Below are positions 15,926-27,767 of a stretch of DNA of 64,000 nucleotides, piece by piece. Made by a program: the position numbers and the translations under genes. The DNA comes from Plotosus lineatus (lineage: Eukaryota > Chordata > Actinopteri > Siluriformes > Plotosidae). The stretch is taken from positions 53,245,080-53,309,079 of the forward strand of contig CM045729.1 in NCBI GenBank assembly GCA_024760905.1, written 5' to 3'. The notes beneath the pieces are model-generated. The model was not told the DNA's origin. It saw only the letters and a program-made list of their open reading frames with translations, and made no database searches. Numbering within the stretch: position 1 is the first letter of the stretch; each line of letters starts with the position of its first letter.

Positions 15926-16819
15926 ATATTTCCAGGTAATGCATTATGCAGACTTTGACTTAGTGGCAGTGTTGTAGCTGCATGCTTAATGACTTGTTTC
16001 TCAGGGACATTAACCACCAAGATTTTAGCTTTAACAAGACACCTATCAATGACTTAGCTGATAGGGATGAAACAAACCCTTGAAGTAGAATAAGTCATTT
16101 TACAGTGAAGTGCTTCAGTGCACAGAATCAATAACTATAGAAGTTGTACATTTTTTTGAGGGCTACCCATTTTATAATTGATCTAATTCAACACAGCTAT
16201 TTAGAAACCAATAAGGAGGCAGTAAATATGAAAAATTGTGAAATACTGTGCAACAAGCAGAAAGTATATTCTGAGGTCACAAAAGTACTCCTGAAGAAAT
16301 GCATCTCAATAAGCTTGTCTTAATGACTGATGTAGTTGCTTATTTTATGTTGGTGTATGTAAATACATGAAAGCATAAGAACATGGAAGAAAACAGTGTC
16401 TCTGGGACATACTCTGGCACTAGTCCAGGCTCTTTTCATCGATATCACCAACATTTTAATTATAGGAGCCCATATAAAAGGACTCAGTATCTATCAGAGA
16501 CCTAATGCAACAGGTAGTGCTGGGAGATCATGAGCCATCGGTCTTATCAGGCCTTCACGGAACATCATGTTAGCTGTTTTTCCACTGTTTTTCAAGTATG
16601 ACTAAAAGGAAAATGGAGCATGAACAGACCAACAATGAGACAGAGCTGCAACCACTGGAGGGAGCTGCAGTAATGCCAGAATGACCACAGGATGTAGAAA
16701 ATTATTTTAAGAATTAACTGGTATTTGACATTAAGTAGAATTACCACAATCACTATTTTATATTGGCTACTCTTGTCAAAGAGGCGAGTCCAGTTATGTT
16801 GTCGAGAATTAGATGTCTG
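15926..16819. other. Intergenic, nothing recognised
   Basis: AT-rich sequence without ORFs of note, terminal repeats or recognisable repeat families. Confidence 0.5.
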
Positions 16820-17110
16820 ATTTCAGTGGCATGGAGGTTAGCACTTCAATTTCAAAGAAAAATTCCAAGGATTGAGTCCTGGGTTCTGCAAGGGTATTAC
16901 TGTTCTCACCATGCTTACATGGACTTCTTTCCACAATCCAAAGGCATGCACATTAGGCTCATTTACTATTCTAAATTACACAAAGGAGTAATGATGAGCT
17001 GTTCAGGGTGTACCTGACCTTGAACCATTGTTGGCTGAGAAGCTTAAGCCTCCCTATAACTCTAGAAGGATTAACTGGTTTGACAAAATGCATGAGTAAG
17101 TGAGCGAGTT
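16820..17110 (+). mobile_element. L2-like LINE 3' fragment
   Basis: ggacttctttccacaatccaaaggcatgcacattaggc and tgttcagggtgtacctgacc follow the L2-type 3' region common in fish. Strongly diverged. Confidence 0.5.
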
Positions 17111-18690
17111 CACGGTCACGTTGTGAGTGATTGAAAATTCACAGTTCTGGGGACCTGGTTTGTTTCTGTGCACAGTTTACTTTTTTTTTTTTTTTTTTTT
17201 TTTCCTTCTTTTTCTCCAAGTTTCTTGTAAGTCCTATAGGTCTAGGCACCCATAGGTATGACTGAGTGCAAATGTGTGTGGTAGTATCCACTGCAACAAA
17301 CTATGTAAAGAATGCTTTTGGAGATAAATATGTACTGGAAGCTAGTTCAATGTAAAATCAGTATTAGGTCCAACATAAATATAGACAATAGGTTGTGGAT
17401 TTTTTTTATTATTCTACTGATGTGTGTCTCATCCATAGACTGAAAAAAGAGCAGGAAAAAGAGGAAACATGGCCGAGTCGAGCTTATTATTATTCACAAA
17501 GTAGTGCTAAGCTTAATAATGCTTGTAATTGAAATTGATGGAGAATTTGAGGCGCCACTAATATAGTGCAACTAATGGGAATTAAGCGATTTCTTTTGGC
17601 TGTGTATCAGTGAGTTTATAAAGTACTAACTGAACTTACTCATTCATTTGAAATTACTTGGCAATAAGTCTCTAAGGAAAAATAAATGAAAAACATGGAA
17701 TATACACCAACAATATGGTTGGTGAGCAAAATGTATTTTACTGTTAATCTGTTCTAGGAAAGAAAAGTAAACATTGTTTTTGTCCAATATAGAATTTTGA
17801 CTGAAATACTGTATTTTTAAATGGTATTGTAAGTTCGCCAAACTTGGTTGGAACACCTCACTACCCGAGTCCAATAGTTAATTTGATTTTGGAATGCCAA
17901 GATGAAAGGTTATTGTGAGAACAATTTCTATTTTCAATAGTGTGCTTATAACTTCAAAACGAAGAGTTCCTCATAGGATTTCATATGAATGTCATTTAGG
18001 TATGGACTTTAAAATCAGATAGTTACCATTGACCTTGACCGGTGAAAATAAAGGTTATGAAACTGAGTGCTTATAACTTTGAAATGGGTGTTGACAGACA
18101 TGCTATTATAATGGAAGCCATATATAAATGTTCAAATCAGACAATTATTTTTAGGCTTGAATGACTTTAAAAGATCAGGCCCTGCCATCATGTAAATCTG
18201 TCAAATGAATTTCCCACTAATTTAGTCACATTCATGTAATATAGAGCATATAAGATGTGCATCAGTAATTAAAATCGGTAAGCATATGGGATCTATTTGC
18301 TACGTTATCTATGGATCCAGGCAGAAGTAACTTGCACTTCCATTTGTAAGACTATTTTATACACCCATGTCTGTATCCACTTTTTTAAACCAAGTTTTGC
18401 TTTTTATGTAAATTGAGAAATCAAATTGACTAAGCTCAGCTGTACATGTGTGGAAAGTGTCTAGGTATTGGTGCAGTGTTGCTAAAGGCTGGAACAATTT
18501 ATTCTGTTTTCATGGCACTCTCTGCATTTCATTATGTTGTAATTATCTCCTAGGGCCCAAGACACCTGGCATCCAATGAACTGTAACTGCGAATCAATAT
18601 AATTAACTACAAAAATGTAATCCTCACTAAATATTAACTATAAGTAGGCATTTGGTACACAAAAAAAGGCTTTCAGGTGACAATAAGTTT
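17111..18690. other. Intergenic, nothing recognised
   Basis: Holds a poly(T) run at 17181-17203 and a short imperfect internal duplication around gtgcttataacttt (17941 and 18068). No gene is seen. Confidence 0.5.
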
Positions 18691-18691
18691 T

Positions 18692-18725
<34 letters not shown>

Positions 18726-18845
18726 GCTATAGCACAGGAAGGTTTCGTTACTTAAATTTTTTTCATGTATAATATCTGGTTGATGACTCTAGAAGTGCTG
18801 GAAATATCATCAAATATAGTGTGCAAATTACAAGTCTCAATACAA

Positions 18846-18987
18846 TGCATTATCTGTTCATTAGAGTCACTCGCAAAGCATGCTGGGAGTCTCGACTCAC
18901 AATACCTGATGCGAGAATTCATTTGGATATAAAGATGTAAACACGATCTCGAAGGCGAACACACAAAATTATACATAATATTTAAAG
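18846..18987 (+). repeat. Direct repeat D1 (left)
   Basis: tcgcaaagcatgctgggagt, then acctgatgcgagaattcatt and ataatatttaaa, matched in the same order at 24087-24210. It flanks the nested insertion block. Confidence 0.75.
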
Positions 18988-19630
18988 ATTCAAGATTATT
19001 TGCCATTTGTGCTTTTAAACACACAGGAATTCTTGTCCGGTCGTGCAAAGAATCAATTTAAAAAAACAGGAAGGAAGGCTCAAATCAACAAACACATACT
19101 TCTATAAAATAAATACATAAAATCATATATTTAAAAAGGACCTTACACAGGCCCAGTAAACAATATAATAGTAATAAAAATAAAATAATAACACAAATAA
19201 GTCAATAGATACAACAATAAATTAAATTGCACTTAATTATATTGCACTATGCCCACTATTTTGTTTGGGGGGGGGGATGAACAATTCTCTGGATAAACAA
19301 AATGGCCACAACTTCAAAGTTCGATATTCCACATTCTCAGAGCAAGATTTAGAGAGTATCTACAGTCAGTACATCAGGTTTATTTAACAAGGACCCCGCG
19401 GGCCTTTCCACTATCCACTGCGCTCCGGTCCTCCTTGAAGGCCGTGTAGCCGGCTGGTTTAATTCCACTGCTAACCAAGTGCTGGAGTCGTCGTTCGCTT
19501 CTCCACCTGGGCTTATTGTTATCCGGGGTGCGGCCAGCATTGAGCTGCCGGAACATATTTGCTCAGGATAGGAGCTGAGCGTGCTCAGTTCTAAATGTCC
19601 AAAAGGACTGCACTCTCATTGCTATAGTAG
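18988..19630 (-). mobile_element. Diverged repeat block, left half of a split element
   Basis: After an A/T-rich stretch (attcaagattatttgcc) the sequence from about 19345 shares segments (gccggctggtttaattcc, gcattgagctgccg) with the inner part of element A at 14800-15060. It resumes after the 4.3 kb transposon at 23975. Class uncertain; possibly the 3' part of a minus-strand LINE. Confidence 0.4.
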
Positions 19631-20492
19631 CAGGCATGTGATTTTTTTTTTTTTTTTTTTTTTTTTTCCTGTCTATAGACGGAATTCCGTCTTTTTCATT
19701 TCCAGGGGCAAAAAAAAAATCCATCTTTTTATCTGTAAAAAAAACCCACATTAAATAAATCTCATTTCGTTTTATTCTGAATCCGATTTTTTTTTTTAAC
19801 GAGCTCCCAGTACCATGTAACGGGGACTGTGATTGGCTGACTATGCTGACATCATGCATTTTGGCCCATCGATGCTTCCGTAGTATCCACACTTTTCATT
19901 AAGTGCCGGCGGAAGTGCCTACTACTATTATCCTAGCGCCGGTTACATTTTATAATAGTAATATTAATAAAAACATTTTCATGGCTTTGTTAAGCTATGT
20001 ACTTGACAACACGATCACTTGTTTTGATGATTTCTCAATCGGTTCACTTCTGATATCCCATGATGCACTATGCTACCTCATTCATTGAGCAGTATGCTAC
20101 CCCATTCAAAAGCGCAGAGCTTTTTATATACGTGCCGCCATTTGCCTGTGCTCCTGTGTAGATTTAGATCGTGACGGTTCGTACAAACCCGGATAAAATA
20201 TAGTCCAAACTGATGTGAGTCATACCGACAAGCATGGCGCCGAAGCGAAGTAGATCTAAACAACCAACATTAAATACGTTGTGGAAGTGATTCAAGACCG
20301 GTGATTCCAATGTTTCGGAACCATCCGTATCTCATGAAAGGTAAAAAAGCTTTGTCATGTCCGAACACAAATTACTGTATTTCTTCATTGTACTGAGCAA
20401 TAATAGTGAAAACTAATCCCCAACTAAACAAGCCTAGTCTTATTCTTAATGGATTCACGCCACACTATACAGAGACGAAAATTCATGTACTC

Positions 20493-20591
20493 GACTTGGG
20501 CTACGTTCACAAATAGATCTACATCACACTCGTGAGGTCCTACATTGAACACGAGCGTTATATAGATCTATTTGTTAACGTAGCCCAAGTC
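20493..20591. repeat. Inverted repeat, 29-bp arms
   Basis: 20493-20521 and 20563-20591 pair with one mismatch (gacttgggctacgttcac against gttaacgtagcccaagtc), with a 41-nt loop. Confidence 0.85.
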
Positions 20592-21321
20592 ATTCCCATG
20601 CTTTTTTCATGGCAAAACAGTCTTAATACAGTACAGGGTTTCACTAGCAGCTCAGTGTGATTATTTCACATTGATGTTTGGGGGGGGGGGTGCAAATAAG
20701 ATTGTTCGACATTTAATTTCGAACAAAGAAAATCAGTGGCAGATATTAGGGGGCCAAAGGGACCACCCCACCCCTTCCCAAGAAAAAATAGTAAAATAAT
20801 GAGTCCATAAATTAGAGATCTATAAATATACCTGAAAAATATTATTTCACTTTCCTAAATTCTATAATTTTGTGCATAAAACTTAACCATTGATTTTGTT
20901 ATTTATTACATAAATGTTTTGTAGATATTATAATTCTCAAATTTCTCTTTCCACTCCCCCCACATTTCACAAATGTTATATATTAGTAAGGTAACTGTTA
21001 GATTTTTCAAATAAGAAGTTTTATGTACTTTCCTTTTAAGTAAGTCTACTATTCTTGTAACAAATATAGTATTTTTTAAATAATATAAACGTTGAGTTTT
21101 ATTTGCTTCTAGCTTGTCTGATTTTCTCATAAATATGGGCACAGAATGAACCACAGAGCACATGAATTTTAAAACTTTTTTTCTGGGGTGGCCCCTCCAG
21201 ACACCCCTCCCGCACCTTCCCCATGCTTGCCTCAAAAAAATTTCCACCCCCTACTTATCAATATCCTCCTTCTACTCTAAAACTTAATGAATACCCTGAG
21301 TACCCATATGTCTAATTTCCT

Positions 21322-21759
21322 ATGTGTCAGCAGAAATATGACGGTTGTGGAGAGAAAGGACGGTGCACGAATAAAAGAATTGACAAATTGGTCAATAAGT
21401 TCCGCTGGGACTGGATGGAAAAAGAATACAATACTACCATTGGAAAAAAGATTGTGACGACGTTATTCGGCAACTTCATTCGCAAGATTGATCGGCCTGG
21501 AAAAGTATTGTGCAAGTGGTGTCACAATGAAATAGACTATGGATCGCATGGATTCAAAGCATTAGAATGCCACGCAAACCACCAGAAGCATGTTCAACAA
21601 CTACATGCAAGAAAAACAAACGCTTTGCTTGATGGGACTTTTGAATGTGAACTGAAAGTAACTGTCCTTACAGAATCCATCCATTGTTTACGGCCAACAA
21701 TACAAAGATCGAAAGAAAGAATCCGCCACGACAGCTGGTCTCCGTTGCAGATAGTGTAA
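21322..21759 (+). pseudogene. Transposase zinc-binding region remnant
   Basis: The frame encodes GKVLCKWCHNEIDYGSHGFK and LECHANHQKHVQQLHARKTN. The spacing of Cys-x2-Cys and His residues suggests a BED-like zinc finger. The start is not preserved; the first Met is probably not native. Related exon pieces lie at 22760-23490. Confidence 0.5.
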
Positions 21760-22146
21760 TTAACAATCAGGTGGTAGTGTGGAAATAATTTAAAATTTTA
21801 CTTGTGCATGTTTATTGATTTTAATTAACAAATTAATCCTGATAATCATGGTTTGAAATACTATTGCCCGACGCCCGTGTCTAAGTATTACGATTTTGAC
21901 TTGCCCGCTGACAAGTAAAGAAACAATTATTGATAGTGTAATATAAACGTAAATAAATTATTTCATCCTGTATCGTTGATGCTTTGAGAAAACAAATCAT
22001 AACAGACCATCTGACTGTTATTGCCAGATTGGTTCACTATGTAAATACATCTACTAATGCGACTGGACACATCATCAGTGATGTTCCTGGAATCATTGGG
22101 TGTTTCGGGTCTTTCAACATCATACACCCTCATCCAGGTGACCCAG

Positions 22147-22659
22147 CTAGGGCTGATCAGACCCCGGCTTGTGTCCAGTTGGCACACTAGCTACCACAAC
22201 TCCATGGTTCTCCTCTCTTGAGGCCCTCTCTGCCGCTTCGGTAGTATTGCGGATGGCTCGTCTCTTCTGTTGCCCGATGATGCCTAGACAACCCAGAGCT
22301 TTGGTGAAGGACCGGGCTGCAAAGCCTCTGCAGCCAACCTCCATTGGAAGGCACGTCACCCTCCATCCTGATTGCTGACAGTCTTTCACCAGTCCTGTGT
22401 ACTTGGAAAGCTTCCACTCAAAGGCTTCTTCCAGGCAGTCTTCCCACGGGACAGTCAACTTCAGCAGCGTCACATGCTTGGTGGCCTCTGACACAAGGAC
22501 AATGTCAGGACGGAGGTTGGTGACCGCAATATGGCTAGGGAACTTCAACTGGTGTTCAAGATCCACTAACAGCTGCCAGTCTCTTGCAGAGGTCAGAATG
22601 CCTGCTGGTGGTCTTTTAGCTGGGGTAGCCTGTTCCCCAGCCCTCACATGATGATTCAA
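22147..22659 (-). pseudogene. Retroelement C-terminal fragment (RLE-like)
   Basis: The minus-strand frame encodes ARDWQLLVDLEHQLKFPSHI, LRPDIVLVSEATKHVTLLKL, TVPWEDCLEEAFEWKLSKY, EVGCRGFAARSFTKALGCLG and KRRAIRNTTEAAERAS. This pattern occurs in repetitive fish and invertebrate proteins downstream of reverse transcriptases. The RPD...(K/E)LT arrangement suggests a PD-(D/E)XK-type nuclease (inference), with the acidic residue replaced by Lys here. It interrupts the 4.3 kb transposon and is in the opposite orientation. Confidence 0.5.
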
Positions 22660-22874
22660 AATGTTAATTTTTTTTTTTTATATAAATATCAACCCGTGGT
22701 TAATGTGTTTATAATTTATAAGGTCTAACAAGTTACTGTATAATTTAGGTTATATTTTCCTTTCGGTCAACTGTAAAGGAGTTTAAGGAATCCTACATCA
22801 ACTGTGGCAAGTATCTTCAACAAAAACTGCCCCTTGACAACAGACTTCTAAAGGCAGAAACAGCAATTGATCCC

Positions 22875-23165
22875 ATGACTAGGGGACACAGCATGACCTT
22901 GGGGCTATTGAAGACTCTGCCTTATTTGGTAAAGAATGTCCTGAAGGAAGAGGAATTGAATGCCTATGACATGGAAGTTAGAGAACTTCAAGTTGACACT
23001 ACATTGCCTCCAGCAACAGACAAACAGGGTGGAGAGGTTCAACTAGACATCTGGTGGTCAGCACTGATTGACAAGGGAGTATATTCTCCCCCGTCCAAAA
23101 TGGCCAAGGCTTTGACGAGTTGCTTCCATAGTCCTCAAGTAGAAGGTGCCTTCAACACAATGTGA
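22875..23165 (+). pseudogene. Transposase C-terminal remnant
   Basis: Encodes MTRGHSMTLGLLKTLPYLVK, then GGEVQLDIWWSALIDKGVYS and SPQVEGAFNTM-stop. Homologous codons continue in another frame to about 23490 (YSSIQTVKYAIRAKKTNAV). The open frame is truncated by a stop at 23163. Confidence 0.5.
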
Positions 23166-23974
23166 AATCATGCAGGATGGACATAGCCACCTACAGCTCT
23201 ATTCAGACTGTAAAGTATGCCATCAGAGCCAAGAAAACTAATGCTGTTAAGCATTTTGTGAGAAAAAAGACATTCTGATGGACCCAGTAAATGGAAGACT
23301 CTGTCTGAAGATTAGGACTTCAAGCAAACGATAGAGGTGTTGGAGCAGTTGAAAGTAGAAGGAGAATCATGGAGACAGAAGCTGGCTATTAGAGCCAAGG
23401 AACAAAGCTCAGTCAGAGGCCAAGAGGAGATTTCAAGCTGCCCATAAGTGTGTTAGAAAAGCCCATGCAAGGGCCATCAAAGCTAAAAACAAGTCTGAAC
23501 CTGCTAAGGGTTAGCTAAGGTGTGGATAAAGTGTTCATTGATGTAAATAGACTTTGTATATATCTTTTCATGTAGCGACTGTTCAGTGAATAGTAGATCC
23601 ATGACAATGCAACTGTTATTGCATGAATTCCACATGTGACTATCTCATGGGATAATGAAGAAATTTTGTGTGAAAACTGAAATTCAGTGAATGTTGATTT
23701 TTCAAGTTATGTGGAACAGACATTCTAAGAAGATGCAGTGTTTGGTGTTGCTGTTACATGTACATTAAGGTGGGTGAATGTTGAAAATTGCCTATTTATA
23801 TTCTAGAAAATATTATTTACTGCTGTTTTGTGTAATGTTATTTTTGCATTAGAAAATGCTGAAAATCCAGGAGCTTCGGGGGCTCTGCCCCTTGTCCACC
23901 ACCATGGCTCTGCCCCCAGACCCCCAGCAATTTTCAGTCTTTTTGGGATTGATCAAATCACATGCCTGTAGTAG

Positions 23975-24086
23975 GGTCGCCCGGTCATAGATGAGCACAA
24001 TCCAAATAAACAAACAACCAAAACAAAGAAACAACTTGACTTTGAGAACTCTAGGGAGCGCCATCTTGGAAGGTCAGTAAGGAACT
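23975..24086 (-). repeat. Right half of the repeat split by the 4.3 kb transposon
   Basis: ggtcatagatgagca, aaacaaagaaacaacttgac and gagcgccatcttggaagg match, in reverse, the segment at 14085-14215 of element A. Confidence 0.6.
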
Positions 24087-24210
24087 ACATTCGAGTCGCT
24101 CGCAAAGCATGTTGAGAGTCTTGACTCACGATACCTGATGCGAGAATTAATTTGGATATAAGATATAAGCGTGGTGAACACACATAATATTTAAATATAC
24201 GATTGTGTGT
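24087..24210 (+). repeat. Direct repeat D2 (right)
   Basis: Diverged direct copy of 18846-18987: tcgcaaagcatgttgagagt, acctgatgcgagaattaatt, ataatatttaaa. Confidence 0.75.
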
Positions 24211-24269
24211 CTTGATTTAAGATTTGATATCATACAAAATTGGTGTACTTTTATCATTTTTAAAGGGTT

Positions 24270-24425
24270 TATGGGGTAGTCTTGGGAGCCTTGGAACGAA
24301 TCAGGCGTTTTACATGTAAAATGTGCCCCCTACTTACGAGACTCTCGCGTTACGAAAAAGGCGCTGGAATGGATTAATTTCGTAAGTAGGGGGCTGACCA
24401 TATATAATATATATACTGCATAATT
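24270..24425 (+). repeat. pogo/Tigger-like repeat end
   Basis: acatgtaaaatgtgccccc and the inverted pair cctacttacga / tcgtaagtaggggg resemble the termini at 26798 and 27621. Confidence 0.5.
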
Positions 24426-24505
24426 GGCCTTGTTTTTGTGCCATTTTACTTAACTTTTCCCTCTATTCTTCCTTAATTTCCTTTTTTTTTTTAATTCGAT
24501 GAATA

Positions 24506-26397
24506 CGGTAGGCCCTTGACTATTCGCGGTTTTGCACTCGCGCCACCGCATGTTCACGGATTGCCGAGTAACTCGCGTTATTCAAATTCAGCCAATGGCT
24601 TGTTCTCCCTCCTGCTGATTGGTTGCGGTGTATACGTCCCCTTTTCCCCCCTCATTCACGCACAAGTTGTCAATGTGCATTTCTTTCGTGTTTTAATTAA
24701 AAGTTAAGCTCTCTGATGCCACTCAAATGCCGGCTAAACGCCAGAAAAAGATAATGACTTTGGATGTCTCTTCTGAAGAAATAAGACTTTCTCCTGAAGA
24801 AACGACAGTTTCCTCTGAAGAGGAATAATTTGAACTGATGTAAAGCACTGTAGTATTAGTGTTTTTTCAATTATTCCCGTAGCTAAGTTAATGTTTAGAA
24901 TGTTTGTGTGATTTTATGTACTGTGCATAATGTAATGTACATGTTTATTCTATTGTTTTGTTTATCCAATTTATTACACTTCATGTTTTTTTTTTGTTAT
25001 GGTCTGTGTTTTTGGGGGACTTCGATTTTGACGGCTGTGCCTCTAACTCTGTTTTCTCTCCAGCTGAGGGACATGGCTGAGCTGCTCGGGTGGCTCAAAC
25101 TTGAATTCACTCTTCTCATCTACTCCCAATAAACACAAGCACACTCACCTCTGTGTCAGAGGATTAACTCCATCATGTCCCTGTTTCCCTGTGTTCTCTA
25201 ACTGTTTTCTTCCCTCTCTGGCTGAGGGGCGTGGCTGAGTTACTCGGGCTGATTGCAGTAGCTCACACCTGAATTCACTCCTCATCTATTCCCTATAAAC
25301 ACAAACGGCACTCACGGTTTGAGTATTCGTGGACTGCTGAGCAACTCGCACGTGCTAACCAATGGCTGTCCTCCTTCCTGCTGATTGGTTGAGATTATGT
25401 AACGCCCCCCCCCCCAAGTTGTCAATGAGCCTTTTTTTTTTTTGTTTTAATTACCAGTTAAGTTCTATGACGTCACTCAAACGCCTACTAAACACCAGAA
25501 AAAGGTAATGAGGTTGGATGTCTCTTCTGAAGAAATAAGACGTTCTCCTGAAGAAACGACAGTTTCCTCTGAAGTGCAATAATCGTCTGAACTGTTGTAA
25601 AACACTCCACTATTAAAGTCTTTGTCAATGATTATTCCAGTACATGACCCAAGGTAATGTTTAAAATGTTTGTTATATTTTATTTACTGTGGTGTAGCAT
25701 GTTTCTCGTTTTGTTTATCCAATTTATTACATTTCTTGTTCTTTTATGTCCATTTTGTTTTGGGGGACTTTGATTGCTGTGTCTCTAACTAACTGTTTAC
25801 TCGCCGCTTCGACTGAGGGGCATGGCTGAGCTGCTCAGTTGCGCACACACACACCTGAATTCACTATTCTCCTTTACTCCCAATAAACAAAAGCATGCTC
25901 ACCTCTGCACCAGAGGATTAACTCGCATCACATCACTGCTTCTTTGGTTTGTAATGCTCTCTAACTTTCTCATTCTAAAACTCTGTTTTGTACTCGCTCA
26001 GGCTGAGGGGCGTGGCTGAGCTGCTCGGACTTAATGCAGTTAATACCTGAATTCAGTCATCTCATGCCCAATGCAATACATTCCTCTAGTGGGCTTTTTT
26101 GAAAACTACAGTGCTGTATGTTTTTCAAAGAGAATGCATTTAAGGTGTTTTATATGTATGCTGTATAATGTTTATTTTATCAATAAATATCACAGTAAAA
26201 AAGTGTTTTTCTTAATCATTAATACTGAATTAATGAGTAATACTGGCTATAGAATGTGTTTAAGCAGCATATTTTAGCGCATGTAATGATACATAGTATT
26301 TTACTTCCGGCTGCTCATTCATGCATGTAACTCGCAGTTTATCTCGATTCGCGAGAGGGCCCGGAACCAAACCCCAGCGAATGTCAAGGGCCTACTG
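24506..26397 (+). mobile_element. pogo/Tigger-like non-autonomous element B
   Basis: TA-flanked inverted ends: cggtaggcccttgactattc at 24506 and aatgtcaagggcctactg ending 26397. It contains two partial copies of the same interior, from 24513 and from about 25320, each with ttctgaagaaataagac and gaagaaacgacagtttcctc. A 33-codon basic/acidic ORF (24727-24828) is the only coding trace. Compare 13634-15656. Confidence 0.7.
24727..24828 (+). pseudogene. 33-codon ORF, possible transposase remnant
   Basis: Reads MPAKRQKKIMTLDVSSEEIR and ends in an acidic run before TAA. Diverged copies occur at about 25470-25580 and 13840-13905. It may be the residue of a transposase exon; no domain is recognisable. 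Confidence 0.3.
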
Positions 26398-26429
26398 TAT
26401 ATATTTACAGTGGTATCTCACCTTACAAA

Positions 26430-26797
26430 ATTAATCCATTTCAGAGCCTTTTTCTTAACCTGAATTTTTTTTGTAAATTGAACCGCATTTTACATGTAAA
26501 ACAGGCCCGCAATACTACCCTCTAAACCCTTTAAAAATTATAAAAGCATACCTTTTAAGACCTCCTTCTGCTTCAATATCGTACTGATGGTAGACAGGTT
26601 TGGCACTCAATTACGAGCCCACTTCTTTTCACTCGCACTGGAAATCACACGCAAGTCATGCCCGAGTCAAGAAATCAGTAACTCTGTCCTTTACATAAAT
26701 TATTATGGTCGATGCAGCTCCATTATAGCCAATGGGAGAGGGATGCGTCATCCCTCCTAGCCAATGGGAGGCCAGCAGGGTGGGATGTTGGGATATA
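26430..26797 (+). repeat. Dispersed repeat, related to 265-985
   Basis: Shares taaaccctttaaaaat, cttctgcttcaatatc, gatggtagac and catccctcctagccaatgg with 265-985. It ends where element 26798-27621 is inserted at TA. Confidence 0.6.
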
Positions 26798-27621
26798 CAG
26801 TCGGCCCTCTACTTACGAAAACCTCGGAGTACGAAAAATCCAGTTTACAAAAAACATTTTCCTAAATTTTCCTCCTGTATACGAAAAAACCTCTTCTTAC
26901 GAAAAGCCCCAAACGTGCCATTAAAAAATTCAAACAATGCACCAGTTGCTCTCTCATTGGCTGCCTCCCAACATCCTGTGCCGCTGGCCTCCCATTGGCC
27001 AGGAGGGAGCTGAATCTCCATAGTACTGTACCCATAAGCTTGTTTGTCACACGCGTAAAGGAAAGATGTACTGTTAGTTCGTGAGTTTTGAGAGTACTGT
27101 ACTCATTGCAGCTTATCTGAGGAAGTCCGAATGAGCCGTGCCCCATCTCAAAAGCTCCGCATTCGGCCATGAAGCATTTTTGTGCACGGAAGTGGGCGGC
27201 ACCACAAGACCTCCGATCTCGTAAGGAAGCAAGTTAATATTGAATCCGGCTTCTGATCTCTCGAGGAAACAAGTTAATATTGAATCAGGACCTCAGATCT
27301 TTCAAACAGGTACAGTAATTCTGCTTTAAATACGACACCCTGTCTCAAAAGATCCACATTCCACGAAGCATTTTTGCGCATGGAAGTGGGCGGCGCCACA
27401 AGACCTCAGATCTCTTAAGGAAGCAAGTTAATATTGAATCAGGACCTCAGATCTTTTAAACAGGTACAGTAATTCTTCTTTAAATACAACACCCCATCTC
27501 AGAAGTCGGCTGTGTGCTGCGTGTGGGCGGGCGGTAAGAGGAGGGGACGTAAACTTAGGAAAATGGTTTTCATAACCCGGAATTTTTGTACCCAGGGGTT
27601 TCGTAAGTAGGGGGCCGACTG
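26798..27621. mobile_element. TA-flanked inverted-repeat MITE, 824 bp
   Basis: The ends cagtcggccctctacttacg and cgtaagtagggggccgactg are inverted, with similarity extending about 75 bp inward, and TA dinucleotides flank both sides. The interior carries a tandem duplication of about 170-195 bp (27138-27335 and 27336-27505; gaagcatttttg, tggaagtgggcggc, ttaatattgaatcaggacct). Ends resemble pogo/Tigger elements. No ORF. Confidence 0.8.
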
Positions 27622-27734
27622 TACAGTGCTGGGCAAAAATTTTTTCCCCTTACTGATTTTTTTATAACTTTTTTTGCACCGTTGTCACACTTAACCTTTT
27701 CATATCATCAAAAAAATAACGGGGGCCTACTATG

Positions 27735-27767
<33 letters not shown>

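Larger units (their letters stand above)
19631..23968 (+). mobile_element. Degenerate 4.3 kb DNA transposon, family unnamed
   Basis: The ends are inverted: caggcatgtgat at 19631 and atcacatgcctg at 23957-23968. A 6-bp duplication tagtag lies at 19625-19630 and 23969-23974. Removing the element restores sequence matching the related repeat near 14190-14220. Plus-strand protein remnants inside are a basic start MAPKRSRSKQPTLNTLWK followed by a stop (20234), a Cys/His segment with KVLCKWCHNEIDYGSHGFKA (21322-21759), and a C-terminal part with LDIWWSALIDKGVYSPPSKM and SCFHSPQVEGAFNTM (22875-23163). The last is shaped like a transposase dimerisation domain. I cannot name the family. Confidence 0.7.

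Noticed and set aside
22147..22659. 170-aa frame as a host gene
   Set aside because: Motifs are those of repetitive retroelement proteins and it interrupts another transposon.
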